A stretch of 64,000 nucleotides of DNA, from contig NC_088649.1 in the NCBI RefSeq assembly GCF_964019385.1, positions 20,609,508-20,673,507 of the forward strand. The letters run 5' to 3'. Position 1 is the first letter of the stretch; every line of letters begins with the position of its first letter. Under the pieces are notes generated by a model. It was not told the origin of the DNA and did no database searches. It worked only from the letters and a program-made list of their open reading frames with translations. Source of the DNA: Sycon ciliatum (taxonomy: Eukaryota; Porifera; Calcarea; Leucosolenida; Sycettidae). Below, one piece after another: positions 1-9,765 of the stretch. A program made the position numbers and the translations under genes.

Positions 1-111
1 CATAATTTTCCTCCGAGAATACAATTACTCGCCAAAGGCACAAAGGAGGTTTGCAGAGTTGGATGCAACTCCGAGCTTCTTGCTGAATGCAATCAGCGTG
101 ATCACTACCTA
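1..111. repeat. Paralogous flank shared with 50.88-51.0 kb
   Basis: This stretch matches 50881-50996 with few differences. The match resumes at about 1011, after the DNA transposon at 112-1008, so the two loci are paralogous copies of one segment. The 50.9-kb copy has no transposon here and gives the empty site. No coding potential was recognised. Confidence 0.85.
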
Positions 112-1008
112 CAGTCCATTTCAAAACTATAGACGCGTAGTGTTTTGCAAAATTCGATGGAATTTATTTAAATATGTTTAGTTTTTTCTCCAGATCCCGT
201 CTCTACATCGCTTCACAACTCTGGCTATATACTTTGTTTTCACTACAATTGAAGTTTATTTTTAGGCCAGGTTTTCCGGTTTTACATGTAATTTCTGTTT
301 TGAAGGGTTTGACCAGTTTGTTTCGGATTTTGCTCCTGCTGAGACAGTGCTGCGCCCAGACCATTGCGGGTGCATTTTTGTACGGATCCTGGTAGCCTCG
401 TGGTTTCGATCCGTGATTTCCAGTACAAGTGCGGGGCATTCGAATCCAATCACTCCTCCTGCCTTTTTGCTCTTCTTTTCTGCATGTTTTGGATCTTGTT
501 GGGTGAAATACAGTAGAGATAATAATTATATTTTCTCTTTTTGATTTGATTTGAGCCTCCCTGTTCCCTTCGCCTGACACAACGAGTGACAGTGGTTTCA
601 ATCACACCAGTTGCAATGTGAGTTAGACGACGAGGATTTCGGATACTCAAGCGTCAATCCAAATGCAGCTCTTGTTCGAAGAAACAATAAACACGACTAA
701 TCATATCTTTCTCGGCATCACTGAGATTCTTACGGGCCTTGGAAGCCATTACAGTCAGGCACTCAGAAAATGCAAATGAGAAGAAGATTCATTTGAGACT
801 TTCATTCCTTTTGAGACTTTCCTCACATCTTTTCATTTGCGACTTTGGGTGTTTCGCATCTTTTGTGTTTCCCGCGGCGACGAAGAAAAACCTGAAAAAC
901 ACATCTGAAAACCAGAAAACACTCATGCAAAACTCACGGCTGTCGTGCGCTACAGTATGTACGGCTCGTACGTATGAGTTCACGCGTCTATAGTTTTGAA
1001 ATGGACTG
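112..1008 (-). mobile_element. Tc1/mariner-like DNA transposon, internally deleted derivative
   Basis: The element has perfect 27-bp terminal inverted repeats starting CAGTCCATTTC at 112 and, inverted, ending at 1008. It is flanked by a TA duplication (110-111 and 1009-1010). The paralogous locus near 50.99 kb reads straight through with a single TA, so the insertion is real and its ends are exact. At 897 bp it is too short for a full transposase, but the minus strand keeps a transposase-like N-terminus. A TA target and a CAG terminus fit the Tc1/mariner/pogo superfamily. The exact family is not known. Confidence 0.85.
451..749 (-). pseudogene. Transposase N-terminal relic inside the 897-bp element
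   Basis: From the ATG at 749 the minus strand reads MASKARKNLSDAEKDM and continues for 31 codons to an in-frame TGA at 654-656. The same frame then continues with IATGVIETTVTRCVRRR, which looks like a helix-turn-helix of the type used by Tc1/mariner/IS630 transposases to bind their ends. No DDE catalytic region follows, so the core has been deleted. The frame later runs into low-complexity sequence. The HTH call is by eye. Confidence 0.45.
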
Positions 1009-1131
1009 TAGGAGACTAAAAAGCGTAAACTTTTAGGCCCTCTGCAGACTACATACATCGAACATCCAGTACAAAATCATATAAAACCTAAAAGGCAACA
1101 TTCTTCCAAGCCTGCAGTCAGACTGCACATT

Positions 1132-1383
1132 TTACATGCAATATACAGGCAACCTTTCACTGTCACACAATGCAGGATGCACTGTTGTTCTGGGCGGGAG
1201 ACACCAAAAAGTTAGGATGCCAGTTTCCAATGAATGGACTTTAGTAGCAGAGCAAAGTTCAGGTCCAACAATAACATTCTGACATTTTCCACAAGTAATC
1301 TTTCCTGCCCTTCCCTCAGGTGATATACAGACAAAAAGAAACAGGACAGAATTCAGGCTGCCTGAGTCGGGTTGCTCTTTTCT
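1132..1383 (-). pseudogene. Exon-like block with hydrophobic stretch and CxxC (copy 1)
   Basis: On the minus strand a splice-acceptor-like TTTCACAG precedes an open frame from 1383 to a stop at 1132-1134. It encodes RKEQPDSGSLNSVLFLFVC, then ISPEGRAGKITCGKCQ, and further cysteines. The hydrophobic run resembles a signal or membrane segment. Homologous blocks lie at 29782-30015, 46850-47048, 47713-47911 and 51298-51483, in three of those loci 0.6-0.9 kb upstream (in minus-strand sense) of a 72-nt LRR exon. I do not recognise the family. It is probably one exon of the duplicated LRR gene, or its relic. Confidence 0.4.
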
Positions 1384-1433
1384 CTGTGAAACTCAACACA
1401 GACAGTCTAAGAGTGAAGTGAGTTGCCAGTATC

Positions 1434-1860
1434 ATTCAACCCAAGTATTGATTGATGGGAGAAGAATACATTTTCCAACACCGTAGATGGAAGTCATTAT
1501 TGTAGCTCAGCTGGTTAGAGCATCGCTCGTGAAATCCCCTTACAAGTTTGTATTGCTGGTGATGTTTGTGCCTGGAGAGCTCTATATATTATAAGTTGTG
1601 CTCACCAGGCTCAACTTAGCCTAGTAAAGCTCAACTGATGAGGGGTGAATTCCTTGAAACTATGTGTATTGAGCAGGGAGTGGTGCTGTCTTGCAGGTTA
1701 GCCGAGTGGAAGGCTTGAAGTACGTCTCTTGTGGTCTGCGTGGCAGTCGTGAATCAGCCAACTATCAATTCAAGTGGAACCAAACACGAGCTCCAGTTTG
1801 GGGAGCAACACTTTGGGATTACACTGAAGAGAGCATGTCTGAGAAAACCAGACCATATGT
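1434..1860 (+). repeat. Hammerhead-bearing, tRNA-headed dispersed repeat (copy 1)
   Basis: The repeat starts near ATTCAACCCAAGTATTGATT. About 75 bases in, it has the tRNA A-box-like string TAGCTCAGCTGGTTAGAGCA, then the hammerhead fold at 1629-1674, then CTTGCAGGTTAGCCGAG and an open frame of about 50 codons (LQVSRVEGLKYVSCGL...). Other copies are at 47093-47408, 47956-48330, 51522-51880 and 58459-58850, with a truncated one at 30050-30155. The order A box then hammerhead resembles Sm-alpha SINEs of schistosomes. The downstream frame is unrecognised. Confidence 0.7.
1629..1674 (+). ncRNA. Type I hammerhead ribozyme-like fold (copy 1)
   Basis: The parts occur in order: stem I strand GCTCAA (1629-1634), core CTGATGA (1635-1641), stem II GGGG/CCTT with a 6-base loop (two G-U pairs), core GAAA (1656-1659), a short stem III, cleavage dinucleotide TA (1667-1668), and the closing stem I strand TTGAGC (1669-1674). 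Stem III is weaker here than at 47.3 kb (U-U mismatch). All invariant core bases are present. This copy is probably decayed but was derived from a hammerhead. Confidence 0.6.
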
Positions 1861-2400
1861 GCAACTCGATCTCTCAGATTTCGCTCAAATTTTGCAAGTA
1901 GGTTGGCTTTGGGTTGTAGCTCGACATTCCTAAGCCCGCGCAAAATCGTTTGAAGGGGACCCTGAAATTGGCAGACCCCCACAATATTGGCCCAATATTG
2001 GCACGATTTCTGGGTCTACAAACGAGCCACAACACTTTTAACAAGTTTTGCTACGAACAAAGCTTGTTCGTAGCAAAACTTGTTCAAAGTGTTGCTGCCC
2101 CAATAACTCTTCTAAGGTGAGGTAATGTTGGCTTGATGGAGTTTTGTTCGTAGCTTGTTATTGTACGCAAAAGATTTTGCGCAGGCTTTGGAATGTCGAT
2201 CTACAATCCAAAGCAAACCTACCTGCAAAATCTGAGCGAAATCTGAGAGACCGACTTGCACATATGTACACATAAACCCGAACATGTGTGCTCTCTTAAG
2301 AGAGCATGTCTGAAAAAACCAGAACTTAATAAAATAATTATGTGCAAGTCGATCTCTCAGATTTCGCTCGAATTTTCTAATTACAGGTCCTCCCCCATTA
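1861..2400. repeat. Palindromic MITE-like repeat
   Basis: Two opposed copies of one repeat lie here. TCGACATTCC...GCGCAAAATC at 1922-1950 recurs inverted as GATTTTGCGCAGGCTTTGGA at 2171-2190. The segment GAGCGAAATCTGAGAGA (2236 on) is mirrored at 2350-2370 around a CTCTCTTAAGAGAG centre near 2296. Related single copies lie at 11455-11570, 15000-15250 and 51890-52130. No transposase is seen, so it is probably a fold-back or MITE family. Confidence 0.65.
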
Positions 2401-3780
2401 TAACGAGTCCGTTTAGTACAAAATAACCCGTTAGTAGATACAAATCTGAATTCCCCTGGCGAAACATGGTCTATACCACTGTTTACAGGTCCGGATATAA
2501 CATGACGAGTCTTTGTGCTGGCCCCGGGAAGCATCTCCCTCATTATAACATAACTTGTCCAATGGAGAAATGGAGAAATAAGAAGTTAGATTGAAGAACA
2601 AAGGGAAGGTCTTCGTGCAGCGTCCTAACATCAAATACCCAAAACATTTTCACCAATCTGTATAGGTTACTCAAATGAACAACATTGACAGCTAATTCAT
2701 TCTAGGGTACACCGTATGCACTCAACAACAGTACGCTACCTGCACACTCCGCGTGGGCGCGGAAGAGGAAATAGTGTTGTAAGATAAGTTCTTTCCATTG
2801 AGGTTTTGTTAGTTGTCATCTGAGATACGACAATTGTACGTCCGTCCAAATACGGTCCAGTGAACACGCGGAAACAAAAAGGTGTGCGTAATAATTCAAC
2901 GAAGCTTGGCGAAAAGGCTGCTGCTGAACGCACCAAAACATACTTTGCTCACCTCAAATAAACGTCTAAGTGACGGAGTCGAGTGCAAACAGAGATCGAG
3001 TGAACCAAGCTGCACTTCAAACTGACAAGGACAAGTTGTCCTAGCTCTAGGCGCTATGCGGCATGAGGCTTGTGAGTGTGACACACCTCTGACCTGCACC
3101 TGTGATCTACCATGTGTACGGTGGATCCCTGAAAGGGGCCATGAAAAACCAGTGGATAGTGCATAGGTTACGGATCGGGACGAGCATGAGTCCATGTACG
3201 CAGCACTGTACCCGCGCTGGGTAGACTCCCGCGACACAACATGAATCGATCGTGGATTTTGTTCGTCAAGCAAGGCGAGTATCAGTCCGATCAGGGGGTC
3301 TTGAACTAGAAAAGACTGATCCGGGTTGTGTTTTTGTGTTGGTCTGTAGCTTTGGATCCATGAAGGAAGCCATAAAATGGTTCTCAATCAAGACACAGAT
3401 CATCAAACTGCATCATAAAGATGTAGTGGGGATGTACGTCGGTCCATCCCGCGTTTCTTACAAATACGAGAACACTATCCATTTAGGTGAATGGGGCAGC
3501 TGCGCTGGCATCCACGGCCTTCTTCAGGCACCTTTGCCTGCTTACATCTCATCCTTCGGGAGGTAGCTATTCGTCGTTGATGGGTTACTCTCGCTGTCGA
3601 GTGTCTTTCGCGCTGCTACGTTCCGCTGTGTTGTGTGTCAGGGGTGCTCGGTCGGCCCGTCACCGTCCAGTTCACATGCTTCGTGAGTTGGCGATGGTGG
3701 AGGGTCGGGTTCACCTGCCGTCATTGGTGCTGCACCGAGCTTGTTTTGTGAGAAAGTGTAACTGTTATTATTATTAGAGG
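2401..3780. other. No recognisable gene; MITE fragment at the left
   Basis: 2388-2560 contains CCCCCATTATAACGAGTCC and similar TATAACGA strings typical of pogo/Tigger-type MITEs; a related end lies inverted at 11420-11443. An open frame of 163 codons on the minus strand (2896-3387) and one of 104 codons on the plus strand (3252-3566) resemble nothing I know and share no paralogous copy in the window. A short ATTATTATTAG run ends the stretch near 3777. Confidence 0.4.
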
Positions 3781-3983
3781 AAACGCAAAAAGGTAACAAG
3801 ATTACGTAACCGAAGGCGAGAAGGCACTAAACGAAGTGTCAACCTACGAATACAACTTCAGTGCAACAACGTGCTCCTTCTGCTTACCCAAAACAGGCTT
3901 ATGAATACGTATACAAACTACCTCAAGGACTTTTCAACTGTTGGACATAACGCGCACGACACAGTACAGAAAAAACCACCCCT

Positions 3984-4584
3984 GTGCCAGTGGTACAGAC
4001 AGAGCCAACACGAAATGCGGTACCGTGTGAGGGGGCTAGGCTGCCCAAGTTACCAACTCCAGCAGCACCACCGTTGTCCTCGCCACCACCAGAACCGCCA
4101 CCGGGTCTTCTTGTGGCGGGGGCTGCGGCGGACCCACCTACACCCGCGCTGGCATCACCAACTCTCACACGAATTTCCACGGCACCCACATTAATCCAGA
4201 GACCTCGGAGGGCAACAGAAAACTACTCCACAGATATTTATGGCAGAAACGGCCAAGGACCGCGCGTTGTGGACAATACCAACAGAAGGAAGGTCGAGCA
4301 GGATCATGAGTCAGTGAGTGAAGCGGATCTGGAGGAACAACTCCGCTCACGGGACGAGCAGCTAGCAAATGCGAGACAAGTGGTCTGAACCGAAACGGAG
4401 GATGAGACAGGTGATCAGAGGATGGAAGAGCAATTGGATGACGAAACGGTTGGTGAGGAGACAGAGGACGAGGCTGTTCAGCGACACGATCCCCTTCACG
4501 AAACGACTCGCGATCGTTCCCCAAGCTTTCTGCAAACAACAAGAATTGCGTCCGCAGCGACAGGACGAAAGTCTCTAGCAAACT
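3984..4584 (+). pseudogene. Unrecognised proline-rich then acidic frame with one stop
   Basis: The frame opens at 3984 and runs 134 codons to a TGA at 4386-4388, then continues in the same frame to a stop at about 4584. The first part is rich in proline and alanine (PPLSSPPPEPPPGLL). The second part is charged (EADLEEQLRSRDEQLANARQ, then ETEDETGDQRMEEQ), possibly a coiled coil. It could be a retrotransposon gag or pol tail, or a host exon with a read-through stop. There is no domain I can name. Confidence 0.3.
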
Positions 4585-4777
4585 GAAGTCCTGTTACCAC
4601 GAAGACAGGGAAGTTTCAGCAAGCACTTTCTTATGTTTCAAGTGTTGTAGCCCACCGGTCGACTGGCAGATCTATCAATCAAATCGAACGAAAAACAGGA
4701 TTTGCTTCTCTCTCCAAAACAACAACTAACTTAATGTCTTTTCTTCTCAACTGGCCGGGCTGTATGGTATACATGTA

Positions 4778-4972
4778 AAGTCAACTTCGCTAATAACGAC
4801 TGCGGATATAACGACAATTCGCGAATAATGACAGAATTTCCATGCCCAGAGCAAAGTCCAATCCAACTGTAATACACACATTGTATAATGGGACTTCGGG
4901 TATAACGACACTTGGCGAATAAGGACACTTTTCTGATGCCCCGCCGAATGTCGTTATACGCAAAGTTGACTG
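4778..4972. mobile_element. Tigger/pogo-type MITE, 195 bp
   Basis: Terminal inverted repeats AGTCAACTTCGCTAATAACG (left) and, inverted, CAGTCAACTTTGCGTATAAC (right) are flanked by TA on both sides (4776-4777, 4973-4974). Internal GGATATAACGAC-type motifs repeat. The length, TA target and CAGT...ATAACGAC ends fit non-autonomous pogo/Tigger elements. Confidence 0.75.
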
Positions 4973-5142
4973 TACTGTATGTACTGCATGCGGCGCGCGG
5001 CGCACTTTCGCATTACATGATCACATGACTTGCTGCACAGCGGCTGGCGCTAGAACGCTCAGCGCGCTTGTCCTTCGGATTTGGCGATATTTTTCGAGGG
5101 CAATGGCTTCCTTTATCAGTTGGCTACCTACGATGTATATTT

Positions 5143-5505
5143 CAGGCCGTCATCACACTACGTTCTCCGACTCCCGTTTACGTCTACGTCTATTGTGAAA
5201 AAACAAAACGGGTGGTCGTGTCATCAGACAGGCACAGTTTTTGACGCGTCCACGCAGTAAGGTTTTTGCAGACATTTGAACGCACGTACATCGAAATACA
5301 GGGTCGCTCGGAAAAAGGCTGGGGGAGATACGCACGTTCATACAAAAAGTCGTATACCCGTACCCCCCTCTCCATACCACGTCTACGTCTCCCGTTTCCT
5401 CTGCTCCCGTTTTCACCCCGTATACGAATCATCATGACAACCGACCGAAACTCCTTACGTGGACGTAGACGCAGCGCTTTGTACCATGGTGTGATGACAG
5501 CCTTA
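5143..5505. mobile_element. MITE-like element with GGCYGTCATCACAC ends
   Basis: GGCCGTCATCACAC near 5149 is matched by the inverted GTGTGATGACAGCC near 5491-5505. Inner segments also mirror each other (CGTCTACGTC and GACGTAGACG). No transposase frame is present, and the flanking duplication is not clear enough to assign a superfamily. The 5506-5770 stretch that follows has no recognised feature. Confidence 0.5.
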
Positions 5506-5771
5506 GAAAGCGATATTCCGTCCAGAAAGTACCAAAAAATACAGGAAAAGCTGGCTTTTCGATTTTTTGAACTGGACGTAAAAAGCGCCTGGCACTGGGG
5601 CAGTGGGGGTGCACAGCTCAGCTGACAGCCTGGCATTGAGTGCCTTGTCACTTGAGCAGTCAGCTGGCAGTGAAAAGAAACTCAATGTTCATCAATGTGT
5701 GTTTGGACTCATCTCAAAGTTTGTTGCAAATCAGGCACAATACATGAGCAGCAGTACATGTACTAGACTCC

Positions 5772-6592
5772 CGTGTATACATATGTTCCGCGCAATCTGA
5801 GATTTCCTAGATTTCCTGCGCAATCTGCGGTGACACGATAATATTTGTGGCACGAGACTGAGCTTCTGCGAGACTTCTGGGAGCAAAAGCGGTACCCAAG
5901 TACGTGTGGTGAAAAACTCACGTGCGCCGTTCGTGCAATCTGTGGATTTCTCTCAAAACCTGAAAGGCACAGCAAATTCATGTGGAGCGCAGTCTGTGGG
6001 TGCAATCATTGGATTTCGTTGAAAATCATGAAGAGCACAATGAATCTGTGTGGCGGCAATCTGTGGCCCGATTTCGCTGAAAACGGATTCGCTGTGTTCT
6101 TCAAGTTTTTTTTCAAAGAAATCCACAGATTGTGCCCACAGATTGCGCCCCTCATGGATTCGCTGTGCTCCTTGAGTTTTTCTTCTTCGGGGAACTCGGG
6201 CCACAGCTTGCGCCCCACACGGATTCGCTGTGCTCTCCTTGATTTTCAACGAAATCCACAGATTGCACTCGCAGACTGCGCCCCACATGAATTCGCTGTT
6301 CTCTTCAGATTTTGAGAGAAATCAACAAATTGCACGAACCACACACTGGAATTTTGCACCACACGGTACTTGGGTGTGCTCACAGAAGTCTCGCAGAAGC
6401 CCAGGCACGCGGTTTTACTGTCCCTGGTCTGAGCAATTTGGCAATTCTCAGATTGCGCAAATTCCCAGATTGCGCGGAACTGCCTTCGCAATCTACAGCG
6501 TGAGCAGGCTACCTGGAATTCTCAGATTGCGCAGCGCGATCTGTAGATTGCGCAAATTCTCAGATTGTGCGGAACACATACATGTACACTGT
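5772..6592. mobile_element. Fold-back element of about 0.8 kb
   Basis: The two halves are near inverted copies. The left end reads ATGTTCCGCGCAATCTGAGA and the right end, inverted, TGTTCCGCACAATCTGAGA. Motifs such as GCAATCTGTGGATTTC and GAAATCCACAGATTGC mirror each other around a centre near 6110. Many GCAATCT/AGATTGC units repeat within each arm. Open frames on both strands come from the repeat. It would fold into a very long hairpin as single-stranded DNA or RNA. Confidence 0.75.
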
Positions 6593-7029
6593 ATGAAGAC
6601 CTTCAAGTTTAATGCATTCATTTTACCTAGCATACACGCTGACAGTGAATGGGTATGTAAAAAAAGCATTCGTGAGGACTGTAAAAGCTATTATTCTAAC
6701 GAGGCGCATATATAACGATTTCCCAAAATTGACTAGTTTACGTGTACCAAAAGTAACGATTTTCACTCATTCTCAACGCTCAATAGTACAGTATAATGTA
6801 TCGATTTCTGTATAACGATTTCTATTTTAACGACAGATTTCTCCTCGTTAACTCGTTAGAGTTAGCACTTCGTTATATATATATATTACAGTATGTGACT
6901 TTTTCTTTGCAGTTCATATTGCTGTCGTGGACACGGTAATCCAGTCGATTGACGGGGCCGGTGCCCTCAGCGCGTACAGAACAGCGCTTGATGCGACCAG
7001 CGCGCTGCAGCGTGAAATACAAGGTCATC

Positions 7030-7099
<70 letters not shown>

Positions 7100-7100
7100 A
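6593..7100. repeat. AT-rich TATAACGA sequence and a GT microsatellite
   Basis: 6710-6890 is rich in TATAACGATTTC strings of the pogo/Tigger MITE type. 7031-7098 is a GT repeat of about 68 bases, with one interrupting TTTG. It directly precedes the Tigger transposase frame, so translated Cys-Val runs there are not protein. Confidence 0.7.
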
Positions 7101-7109
7101 GGACAGACA

Positions 7110-8128
7110 TTTTATTGAAGGGTATGGAACCCGAGAATATTTTCATTGCGGACGAAACAGCATTGTTTTACCGGCTCCTTCCTCATAACACTCTTGCATT
7201 CCGCGGAGAGAAGTGCCAGGGCGGGAAGAAAAAGAAAGAGAGGCTGAGTGCATTGTTAGCCGCCAATATGGATTGTTCAGAAAAGCTGGTGCCACTGGTT
7301 ATTGGGCATTACAAAAACCCAAGGTGCTTCAAGAATGCCAGATTCTTGCCAGTGACGTACAAGCACTCGAAGAACGCATGGATGACAGGGGCATTGTTCA
7401 AAGAGTGGCTGATGAATTTCAACCAGGAAATGGCCAAGCAGAATCGGAAAGTGCTCTTTTTCTTGGACAACTGCTCAGCTCACTCAGCTGCAACCCTGAC
7501 TGCGAATTTCTCGCACTTAACCATCCATTACTTCCCTCCGAACTCAACATCCAGGAGCCAGCCTATGGATCAAGGCGTGATTCACAGCCTACCGTACCAA
7601 GCTTCTGCCGCACATAGTGGATGCCTTTGATTCGGGCAAACCCTCAGATGAGGCAAAGAAGGTCAATGTTGTGGAGGCCATTTTCATGCTGCATACAGCC
7701 TGGCAGAGAGTCCCGCCCCCGACTATAGCAAATTGTTTCCGACATGCCAAGTTTCATGACGAATCGTCTGGCCAGACTGAGTCCTTGGCAAATTTGAACG
7801 TGGCAAATGGCAACGAAGATGGCCTGCTAGCCATGACTGAAGCATGGGATAGCTTTGCTGACCAGACTGGTGGCAAAGAGTATTACTCTCTGCCAGAATA
7901 TCTTGACATTGACGAGGGCATTGCAACTGAGGGTCCTGCGGCTTTAGACATTGCCCAGCATAGCAACACTGCCGACAACAGTGAGAGTGATAGGGAAGAT
8001 GACACCGAAGCCCCAGCTGCGAAGCCACCGACTCGGTCAGAGGTGGCAGTCTCTCTTTAAGTTGTGAAGGACTGTGTCATGTTGCTGGATGCTGGCATTG
8101 CTGACGACGCTATTTTCAGCGGCATCTC
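7110..8128 (+). pseudogene. Tigger/pogo transposase, DDE domain, broken
   Basis: This encodes the catalytic part of a DDE_1 (Tigger/pogo) DNA transposase, which cuts and pastes its element at TA sites. Visible motifs are FIADETALFYRLLP (first Asp), KNPRCFKNARFLPVTYKHS, FLDNCSAHS (second Asp) and QPMDQGV (third Asp). A one-base frameshift near 7585 moves the frame; it resumes with VDAFDSGKPSDEAKKVNVVE and runs to an in-frame TAA at 8058. The DNA-binding N-terminus is missing, replaced upstream by the GT repeat. The C-terminus continues at 9492, after a LINE insertion. Confidence 0.8.
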
Positions 8129-9491
8129 CCCCCCCCCCCCATTTGATAGAGTTGACCATCGCCAGCTTATTCAAATCCTCTTTGAGTTTGGGCTTGGTGG
8201 TGTGGTGCTGCAGTGGTTTTGTCCGAACGTCAACAGTGTGTCAAAATCAAAGACCAGATTTCAACGCCAGTTCCATGCTCCAGAGGTGTTCCTCAAGGAA
8301 GGGTACTTGGACCTCTCTTATTTGTTCTCTACATAAGTGGTATAGCGTCTGTGCTTCCACATGAAGTTTGCAATCAAGAGTTTGCAGATGATATCGTTGT
8401 TGATTACTCCGACCGTGACCCTGCTGTTGTTTGTGCTGTGCTCACGACAGCAGTCACCAATCTTTCGTCCTGGCTTGAGGACAAAGGTTTGCTATTGAAC
8501 TCAGCTAAGACTCAAGTGATGTTTATTCGTCCCAGAGGTGCGTTTGACGCTGCTCCGTCACTCGTCACCTGCAACAACAGTGTTCTGCAAGTCACACACG
8601 TGGCAAAATACCTCGGTGTGTTGATTGATGACCAGCTAACTTGGGCACCCCACATCGAGTTTCTGGCGAAAAAATTGGCGGCGACCACTGGACAGCTTTG
8701 GAGGCATGGCCGGGCCTTGTCACTGAAAGCACGTCGAATGTGGTATATGTCTATGATACTATCTCATCTCTGTTACGCCTCTAATTGCTTCTTTCCTGCG
8801 CTTTCACGGTCTCTGCTAAATTGCCTTGTAAAACTGCATAAGTCTGGTATTCGTGCTGTGTTTCAGGCTCCCCGCCGCACTGCAACAGCTCCCTTGCTTG
8901 CTAAGTTATCCATACCATCACTTCACCAAATCCTTTTACAGAAGCTGCTTGTATTTGTTTTCCGGTCTATACACGGATCTGCAAGCTCTCTCTTTCAAGA
9001 TTATTTTGTATTACTTGCCCAGCCTCAGATACCACTTGCTGATCGTATAGTCACCCGTGGGCAGCTGCATAATTTACTTCGCATCCCATTCCTACCCAAT
9101 CCTGCTGGGAGATGTTCTATCCAATTTCTGGGCAGCACCACATGGAACTCTCTACCTGATGCTACCCGCTCTCTAACAAACCTTGTTCATTTCAAAAAAT
9201 CTTTTTCAGATCTTGATCTCACTTCACTCCATTAGCTATTGACACACAAGTACGTTCTGTCCCCTGTCCATCATCAATATTATCTACATGTACAACCACA
9301 ACACACATAAAATACACTGCTGCATGGTATTTTTATAATTGTCCTGCTCACGGTCATGACATCTCATCATATTAATCTATCATACTATTATATTTTTCAT
9401 CATAGCCTAGGAGCTGTGGCATCATTTATGATCCAGAGCAAGAAGGCAGCAATGCCTGTACCTATGGTGAAGTAAAACAAAGGTAACATAA
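8129..9491 (+). mobile_element. 5'-truncated LINE inserted in the Tigger gene
   Basis: CATCTC occurs on both sides (8123-8128 and 9492-9497), a probable 6-bp target duplication. After a C run the sequence enters reverse transcriptase (FDRVDHRQLIQILFEFGLGG), shifts frame near 8215, and then stays open to 9235 with SRGVPQGRVLGPLLFVLYIS, the catalytic EFADDIVVDYS and the post-RT YLGVLIDDQLTWAPH. The stop at 9233-9235 is followed by about 250 bp of 3' UTR. The endonuclease and the first half of RT are missing. The FADD box is intact. Confidence 0.8.
8213..9235 (+). CDS. LINE reverse transcriptase, C-terminal fragment
   Basis: The frame of 340 codons covers RT motifs from GVPQG through FADD and the thumb-like and C-terminal part ending in SDLDLTSLH. 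It has no start of its own; it is what remains of ORF2 after 5' truncation and a small indel near 8215. The protein would have primed reverse transcription at a nicked target. It is related in sequence to the LINEs at 40.1 and 53.5 kb. It lacks an endonuclease and is unlikely to be active. Confidence 0.75.
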   Translation: MVLSERQQCVKIKDQISTPVPCSRGVPQGRVLGPLLFVLYISGIASVLPHEVCNQEFADDIVVDYSDRDPAVVCAVLTTAVTNLSSWLEDKGLLLNSAKTQVMFIRPRGAFDAAPSLVTCNNSVLQVTHVAKYLGVLIDDQLTWAPHIEFLAKKLAATTGQLWRHGRALSLKARRMWYMSMILSHLCYASNCFFPALSRSLLNCLVKLHKSGIRAVFQAPRRTATAPLLAKLSIPSLHQILLQKLLVFVFRSIHGSASSLFQDYFVLLAQPQIPLADRIVTRGQLHNLLRIPFLPNPAGRCSIQFLGSTTWNSLPDATRSLTNLVHFKKSFSDLDLTSLH

Positions 9492-9742
9492 CATCTCTGA
9501 CATTGACGACTTGCTCCTGAAACAGGCCATGACCGCGACGCATCAGTCATCTATCCATGCCTTCTTTTCGCCATCCAGTGGAGCAACCAACATACGCAGA
9601 TCACTCCAGCCACCAACTACCAGAGAAGTGTAGGCCAAGGCCGGAAAGCAACAGACCCAGGCAGTAAAACCAGCCGCCACCATCAAGATATTCTTTGCTG
9701 CCGCTCGGCCTCGTGAAAAGGAGGTAGTGTTCACTGATGTAT
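9492..9742 (+). pseudogene. Tigger transposase C-terminus with PCNA-binding-like box
   Basis: This resumes the Tigger frame interrupted at 8128: SDIDDLLLKQAMTATHQ, then QSSIHAFF at 9544-9567. QSSIHAFF fits the PIP-box pattern Q-x-x-hydrophobic-x-x-aromatic-aromatic. The frame stops at TAG near 9631, but the same frame remains open after it and contains TIKIFFAAARPREKE. A PCNA-binding C-terminus has been described for Drosophila Pogo transposase, so the motif is in the expected place. Confidence 0.6.
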
Positions 9743-9765
9743 AATAATAAATAATAATAATACCA

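Noticed and set aside
1507-1580. tRNA gene at the GTAGCTCAGCTGGTTAGAGC strings (also 30118, 47166, 48029, 51597, 58532)
   Set aside because: Only the A-box region fits. No T-arm, anticodon stem or acceptor pairing follows at tRNA spacing, and the string repeats with its flanks, so it is part of a dispersed repeat.
5845-6715. Overlapping open frames of 80-160 codons on both strands
   Set aside because: They lie in a fold-back repeat, and the two strands encode near copies of each other because of the inverted arms.
6949-7188. Cys-Val repeat proteins at 7.0 and 31.1 kb
   Set aside because: They are translations of GT repeats.
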